Origin: Desmodus rotundus
Lineage: Eukaryota > Chordata > Mammalia > Chiroptera > Phyllostomidae
Assembly: GCF_022682495.2 (NCBI RefSeq)
Contig: NC_071392.1
Location: 54,399,459 to 54,463,458, forward strand
Direction: 5' to 3'
DNA: 64,000 bases
Position 1 is the stretch's first letter; each line of letters starts with the position of its first letter. Positions 58,736 through 64,000 of the stretch are shown piece by piece. The notes under the pieces were generated by a model. That model was not told the DNA's origin. It saw nothing but the letters and a program-made list of their open reading frames with translations, and made no database searches. The translations under genes and the position numbers were made by a program.

Positions 58736-58912
58736 CTCCTTGACTGGTGTGGCTCAGTGGATTGAGCACCAGACTGCAAACCAAAAGATCACCAGTTTGA
58801 TTCCCAATCAGGGCACATGCCTGAGTTCCAAGACAGGTCCCCATTTGGGGTGTGTGAGAAGCAACCACACATTGATGTCTCTCTCCCTCTTAAAAAAAAA
58901 AGAGAGAGAGAG
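58736..58912 (+). mobile_element. Ves SINE in old L1
   Basis: 'ttgactggtgtggctcagtgg' head, B-box region 'agtttgattcccaatcaggg', a shortened C/T part and an A-run with (GA)n at the tail. Exact duplication agaaaacatacct at 58723-58735 and 58913-58925. Confidence 0.9.
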
Positions 58913-58925
58913 AGAAAACATACCT

Positions 58926-59046
58926 TAACATACTAAAGGCCAATTATGTCAAACTCACAGCTAACATGTTACTTAACAGTGAAAAGATAAAAGCATTTTC
59001 TATAAAATCAGGAACAAGACAGATATCCACTTTCATCTCTGTCTTT
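58926..59046 (+). mobile_element. Old L1, RT (segment 2 of 3)
   Basis: Continues from 58735 ('tactaaaggccaattatg', 'atcaggaacaagacagatatccac') up to the second SINE. Confidence 0.75.
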
Positions 59047-59256
59047 TTTTAAAGATTTTATTTACTTATTTTAGAAAGAGGGCAAGGGAAGGAGAAAGAG
59101 AGGGACAGAAACATCAATGTGTGGTTGCCTTTTGCACACTGCCTACTGGGGACCTGGCCTGCAACCCAGGCATGTTCCCTAGACTGGGTATTGAAATGGC
59201 GACCCTTTGCTTTGCAGACTGGTGCTCAATCCACTAACCACAGCATCCAGGGCTCA
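59047..59256 (-). mobile_element. Ves SINE in old L1
   Basis: Reverse-oriented Ves: T-rich tail, 'gaaagagggcaagggaaggag' purine part, 'acctggcctgcaacccaggcatg', and tRNA head ending 'ccagggct'. The flanking duplication is diverged (about 'catctctgtc' against 'catcactctt'). Confidence 0.85.
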
Positions 59257-60011
59257 TCACTCTTATTTAATATAAACTGGAAAACCTAACCACAGCAATC
59301 AGACAAGAAGAAGAAATAAAAATGCAACAAAATTGGAAAGGAACATGTAAACCATTTTTATTTGGAGATGACATGATACTATAAAGACAGAACCCTAAAA
59401 ATTCCACCAAGGAATGATAGACTTCCTAAATGAATTTTGTAAAGTAGCAGGATATAAAATAAATTTTCTGAAATTAGTTGCCTTTTTTATACCAATAATG
59501 ACCTCTCAGAAAGAGAAACTAAGACAAACATCTCATTTACAATTACATCAAAAAATAAAATATTTAAAGTTAACCAAGGATGTAAATTTAACAGGATATA
59601 AAAGACCTTTACTCTGAAAATTATAAGCCATTAAAGAAAAAAATGGAAGAAGATACACATAAATGCAAGAATATACCATACTCATGGATAGAAAGAATTA
59701 ACATTGTTAAAATACCCTTAACAACCCAAGAAATGTATAGATTCAACACAATTCCTATCAATGGCCTTTTTCAAAGAACTAGAACAAATAACCCCAAAAT
59801 GTACATGGAATGAAAAAGACCACAAATAAACATAGCAATCTTGAGCAGGAAGAACAAAGTTGAATATATTATGCTACTGGACATCAAGCTACACTACAAG
59901 GCTTTAGTAATCACAAAACAACGAGGTACTGGCATAAAATCAGACACATAGATCAATAAAATAGAATCGAAAGCCCAGAAATACAGCCATGTTTATGTGG
60001 TCAATTAATAC

Positions 60012-60080
60012 AAGGGATGGGGAGAAAAGGCATACAACTGTAATTGAATAACAATAAAAAGAAAAAAAAAAGAAAAAAAA
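60012..60080 (+). mobile_element. Extremely short young L1 3' end (about 70 bp)
   Basis: 'gatggggagaaaaggcatacaactg' and 'taattgaataacaat' plus an A-rich tail match the last 55 bp of copy B. The host L1 reads on after it ('acatgacaaagtaggcaagaac'). A short duplication, aatac, is visible on both sides. Confidence 0.75.
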
Positions 60081-60164
60081 TACATGACAAAGTAGGCAAG
60101 AACATACCATAGGATAAAGAGAGGTTATTCACTAAATGGTGTCAGGGAAACTGGACAGATACAC

Positions 60165-60245
60165 TTGTCCAGAAAAAAAGAAAAAAAAGAAAAAGGAAAG
60201 GAAAATAAAAGAAAAAGAAAAACAGAAAAAGAAACACAAAAGAAA
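60165..60245. repeat. (GAAAA)n-like A/G tract
   Basis: A-rich run with G every four to seven bases, in the middle of old L1 sequence ('cagatacacttg' before, 'ttagaccatctgc' after). Confidence 0.85.
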
Positions 60246-61515
60246 TTAGACCATCTGCTTACACCATATAGAAAATACTCAAAATGGTTTAACAACTTAA
60301 ATGTAAGACTTGGAACTATAAAACTATAAAACTCCTGAAAGAAAACTAGGCAGTAAAATTTCTGATATTATATTTTTCTTAGTAATATTTTTTTCTGATA
60401 TATCTCCTTGAGCAAGGGAAACAAAATAAAAATAAACAAATGAGACTACTTCACTGTAAAAAGTTTTTATGCAGCAAAGGAAACCATCAACAAAACCAAA
60501 AGGCAGCCTACTGGATGGGAGAGTATATTTATCAATGATACTTCCAATAAGCAGTTAATACCCACAATTTATTTTAAAAACCCTCATGTACCATTAATCA
60601 ACACCCAATAAAAAAATAATTTGATTTTAAAAATGGGCAGAACACCCGAATTGACACTTCTCAAAAAAAGACATTCAGATGGCCAATAGACATAAGGAAA
60701 AATGCTCACCATCATTAACCATGAGAGATATATAAATTAAAATCACAGTGAGATGACATCTCATACCTGTCAGGATGACTTTCATGAGTAAATCAACAAA
60801 AATCAATTGTTCTCAAGGATATGAGAAAAAAGGAATTCTCGTGCATTGTTAGTGAGACTGCAGATAGGTGCAGCCTTTGCACTAAGAGTTTCTCAAAAAA
60901 TTAAAAATAGAACTGCCTAATGAGTGATTCCACTTCTGGCTATATATCTTAAAAAATCCAAAATACTAATTCAAAGGAACATATGAACCCTCTGTTCACT
61001 GATGAAACATCATTTGATAGAATCCAACATCCACTGATGAGTGGATAAAAAAGTGTGGTACACATACACAATGAAATAGTACTCTGCCATAAAAAAGAAT
61101 AAAATCTTACCCATTATAACAACATGGATAGACATAGAGAGTATTAAGTAAAAAATGTCAGACAGAAAAAGACAAATACCATATGATTTCCCTTATATTT
61201 GGAATCTAAAAAGTAAATAAACATACCAACAAAACAGAAATAGACTCAAGATACAAAGAACAGACTGATGGTTGTCAGAGGAGAGTTGGGTGTGGTGGCC
61301 AGGTGAACAAGTAAAGGGATTAAGAAGTACAAATTGGTACTTACAGTGTAGTCACAGGGGATATAGTCAATAATATTGCAATAAATATGGGTGGGACCAG
61401 GTGGGTACTGGAAATATTGGGAGCATTTCTTTGTAAGTATATGATTGTATAATTACTATTCTGCACACCTTAAATTAATACAGAATAATATTGAATGGCA
61501 GTTGATATAGAAAAA

Positions 61516-62289
61516 CAACACAGAAGTCAAGTAAAATAAAATGAAATTGATTACCTTTTTCAGGAGGAGGACATAAACGTTTGTTGTAGACCATTTCATG
61601 TGGTTTAAATTTTTAGACATATATATGTTTTCATTTAAGACTAAAATTGATTAATCAATATGGATTCTGTTAAATAAATTATGGTACAAATCTAAAATGG
61701 AATCCTTGACCTCCACTGAAGAGAACAAAGTTGATATATCCATTCTCATATAGAAGTATGCCTATGAGATGAGAAATGAAGGAATTGTTATGGAATCATA
61801 TGTTGAGAGATAAGGTATTATCCATACAAAAACATATGCCATCTGTGTGTGTATGCTTCTGCAGAATATAAAGATATATGCAAAAACACACACACAAATA
61901 TTACATTTGAGGAGAATGTAATGAGGAATAGGACTTTATACAATCTCTATCATTTGCAAGTCTAACAAAATATATTAATTTAAAAAATTAATAAGTTATT
62001 TAAAATATTAAAGCAAAAATTATATAACTAAAAGTTAGGCAGAGAAATATGTAGCTTCTTTTGATGAAATGTTTCACAAATATTACGGTATTTATTTAAA
62101 TATGTCAAAAACATATTGAAGTTTAATATTACAAAGAGCCAAAACATTTCCTGAATTTTTCATTTGAGTGTATTTCAGCCTTATTTGGTGTTAGTATAAA
62201 ATAGAAAAATATGTGTATTAAGAAAAAATAAAGAGCAGTTGAGTTTAAGTTTAAAATATGCAGTTTATAAGAGGACAGATTAAGTAAAC
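61516..62289. other. Unique A+T-rich DNA, no feature recognised
   Basis: No repeat or gene identified by eye. Confidence 0.4.
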
Positions 62290-63904
62290 ATTTTCCTCAC
62301 TTTCTTCCATGACTACATGAAAATTATAACTCAGTTATATGAAAACTACACTTGAGAATTACCTATAGTTTAACTGAACTCCTATAACTAAGAATATAAA
62401 AAAGCCATGTTAAGGCTGGTAGGAGTGATGGAGATTCAAAACATTTGGCCCACACTCAAATGTGGTATTTAAAAATTGAGATTGATATCTTGGTTATAGT
62501 GGTCCTTTCTGAAGTGCAAGGACTTTCATCCTCATATCAGACTTTTCATCTCAGAGCATTAGTGCAGGGAATGGATATCCCCACAACAGCTGACTCTGAA
62601 AATCAGCAAGGACTCAGTTCAGGTGGGATGGACAGCTGCTATAGACCCAGGTGTTCTCTGAAAGGGTCTAAACACAGACACTGGTCACTCACTAACACTA
62701 GCCATAAACTCCAGCTAGGGAACAACTTGAAAAATGTAAGATATGTACAGAGAGGAACTGAATTATCTGGCTTCAGGTCAAGGGCTGGGGGAAACAGTTC
62801 CTTCCAGGACTAAAGTGCCAACAAAGATACAATGTACAAACTGTTGTGAGGGGACTGACTCTAGGGAGCGGGTTTTACTTAAGCAAATCTTTGGTGTGTG
62901 CTCAGTCCACTCTTTGGGGTGCCACTTTGTGGAGCTTATTGAGTGCTGTTCTGATGTGGTCTGGTCAATTGGGAGACTACACAACTGGGCCCCACAGGAC
63001 ACCTACTAAAAAATGTTACTCTGTCAAGCCTGGGTGACATAATACATAGAAACAAACACAGTGAGGCGGCCAAAAAGAGGAAACAAAGGAACATGTCCCA
63101 AGAACCAGACAAAACTTCAGGGGCAAAAAAACCCCTAAAAATTATGGAGGCAAGCAATCTATTATATTCAGAGTTTGAAACAATGGTTATATACACGTTT
63201 ACTGAATTTAGGGGAAGAATAGATAATCTCATGGGCAACTTAAACAAAGAGATAGTAAAGGTAAAGAAGGAGATAGAAAACATAACAAAGAACCAGCCAT
63301 AAATAAATAATACAATAACTAACTGATGAAGAGTACATTGGATGGAATCAACTGAAGATTAGATGAAGCCAAAATATGAATCAGTGATTTGGAAGACAAG
63401 GTAGGAAAAAAACACCTAAGAGACCTCTGGGATAATATCAAGAGTAACATTGGCATCACACTGGTACCTGAAGTAGAAGAGAGAGAACAATGGATTGAAA
63501 CATATTTGAAGTAGTAATGACTGATAAATTTGTAAAGGAAATGGACATATAAATACAGAAAGTACAGTAAATCCCAAATAAAATGAACCCAAAGAAGCCC
63601 ACACCAAGACACATGGTAATTAAAATGCCAAAGGTTAAAGACAAGAAGAAAATCTTAAAAGCAGCAATACAAAACCAGTTATTTACCCACAAGGAAGCTC
63701 CCATAACACTTTTCAGCTGATTTTTCCACAGAAACTTTATAGTCCAGAGGGATTGGTACAAAATATTCAAAGTGATAAAAGCAAGGGCCTACAGCCAAGA
63801 TTTTGTTACCAGCAAGACTAGCATGTAGAATCAAAAGAGAGATGAAGACCTTTCCATAGAAGAAAAGCTGAAGGAGTTTATCACTATCAACCCAGTATTA
63901 TGAG
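62290..63904 (+). mobile_element. L1-type element: 5' UTR and ORF1 only in view
   Basis: The 5' UTR aligns by eye with that of the L1 at 45655 ('cactttcttccatgactac', 'cccacactcaaatgtgg'). ORF1 starts MSQEPDKTSGAKK at 63093 and continues in pieces to about 63904 ('ILLPARLACRIKRE'-like C-terminus). It ends at ORF1's last codons, where another L1 5' end begins. Whether it had an ORF2 cannot be seen. Confidence 0.7.
63093..63904 (+). pseudogene. L1-type ORF1, broken
   Basis: The N-terminal piece 63093-63302 contains the coiled-coil start (MGNLNKEIVKVKKEIENI) and stops at 63302. Later pieces carry the RNA-binding and C-terminal regions in other frames ('caaaggttaaagacaagaag', 'aagattttgttacc'). 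About 270 codons overall. No function is expected. Confidence 0.7.
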
Positions 63905-64000
63905 CGATGCAGGAAGATGGTGGTGATGTAGATGGGAGCTGAGCCCACTTGCTAGTGTACCCAACTGGGACACCCAGCTGATCTTCCAAAAAACAGAGTG
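63905..64000 (+). mobile_element. 5' end of another L1, cut by the window edge
   Basis: 'aggaagatggtggtgatgtag', 'gggagctgagcccacttg', 'cacccagctgatcttcc' follows the first 90 bp of the copy A/B 5' UTR, with differences. It continues beyond the window. Confidence 0.65.

Larger units (their letters stand above)
59257..61515 (+). mobile_element. Old L1, RT to 3' UTR (segment 3 of 3)
   Basis: RT box FGDD at 59361-59372, thumb region, a late-ORF2 part with 'ggtactggcataaaatcagacac', and an old-type 3' UTR ('ttgtcagaggagagttggg' to 'ataatattgaatggc'). Interrupted by a short L1 tail at 60012-60080 and an A/G-rich expansion at 60165-60245. Non-coding now. Confidence 0.78.

Noticed and set aside
1..64000. 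Endogenous retrovirus or LTR element
   Set aside because: No paired LTRs, primer-binding site or gag/pol-like frames were seen. All reverse-transcriptase matches are L1.

Overview
This window is mammalian nuclear DNA, A+T-rich, and I see no host protein-coding exon in it. Seven tRNA-derived SINEs of the Ves type, a family known from bats, point to a bat, probably a microbat. Young and old LINE-1 (L1) copies, L1-like elements that seem to carry only ORF1, mariner copies and MIR/MER5-type relics fit that. No viral, bacterial or CRISPR-like system was found. The window reads as a gene desert or a large intron built mostly by transposons.

Layout. 1-2386: unique DNA, one Ves SINE, a probable MIR. 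2387-9294: a full-length young L1 on the minus strand (copy A). 9295-13430: unique DNA, an old L1 3' end, decayed L1. 13430-26297: an old plus-strand L1 split by a second full-length young L1 (copy B, 14846-21595), a 5'-inverted short L1, an L1-like 3' end and a Ves SINE. 26298-27185: an ORF1-only (HAL1-like) element. 27186-30155: old L1 pieces holding a 209-bp TA-flanked DNA transposon. 30156-45650: mostly unique DNA with Ves, MIR and hAT relics, three mariner copies of two families and one 5'-inverted L1. 45655-55290: an old L1 with a repetitive 5' UTR, split by another full-length L1 (49015-54665). 55620-57241: Ves SINE, 5'-inverted L1, internally deleted mariner. 57655-61515: an old L1 carrying two Ves SINEs and a roughly 70-bp L1 tail. 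62290-64000: an L1 5' UTR plus ORF1, then the start of another L1.

The most notable pattern is shared by copies A and B. Both carry the same roughly 10-bp insertion in ORF1, which breaks the frame and forms a perfect 10-bp hairpin. Both also have Gln where the catalytic His of the ORF2 endonuclease should be. Copy B still has a 21-bp target-site duplication. Together this suggests an L1 lineage whose source was already defective and which moved with proteins made by other L1s. Older L1s in the window keep the His and lack the ORF1 insertion. All calls are by eye, without alignment or database search, so boundaries of old repeats are approximate.
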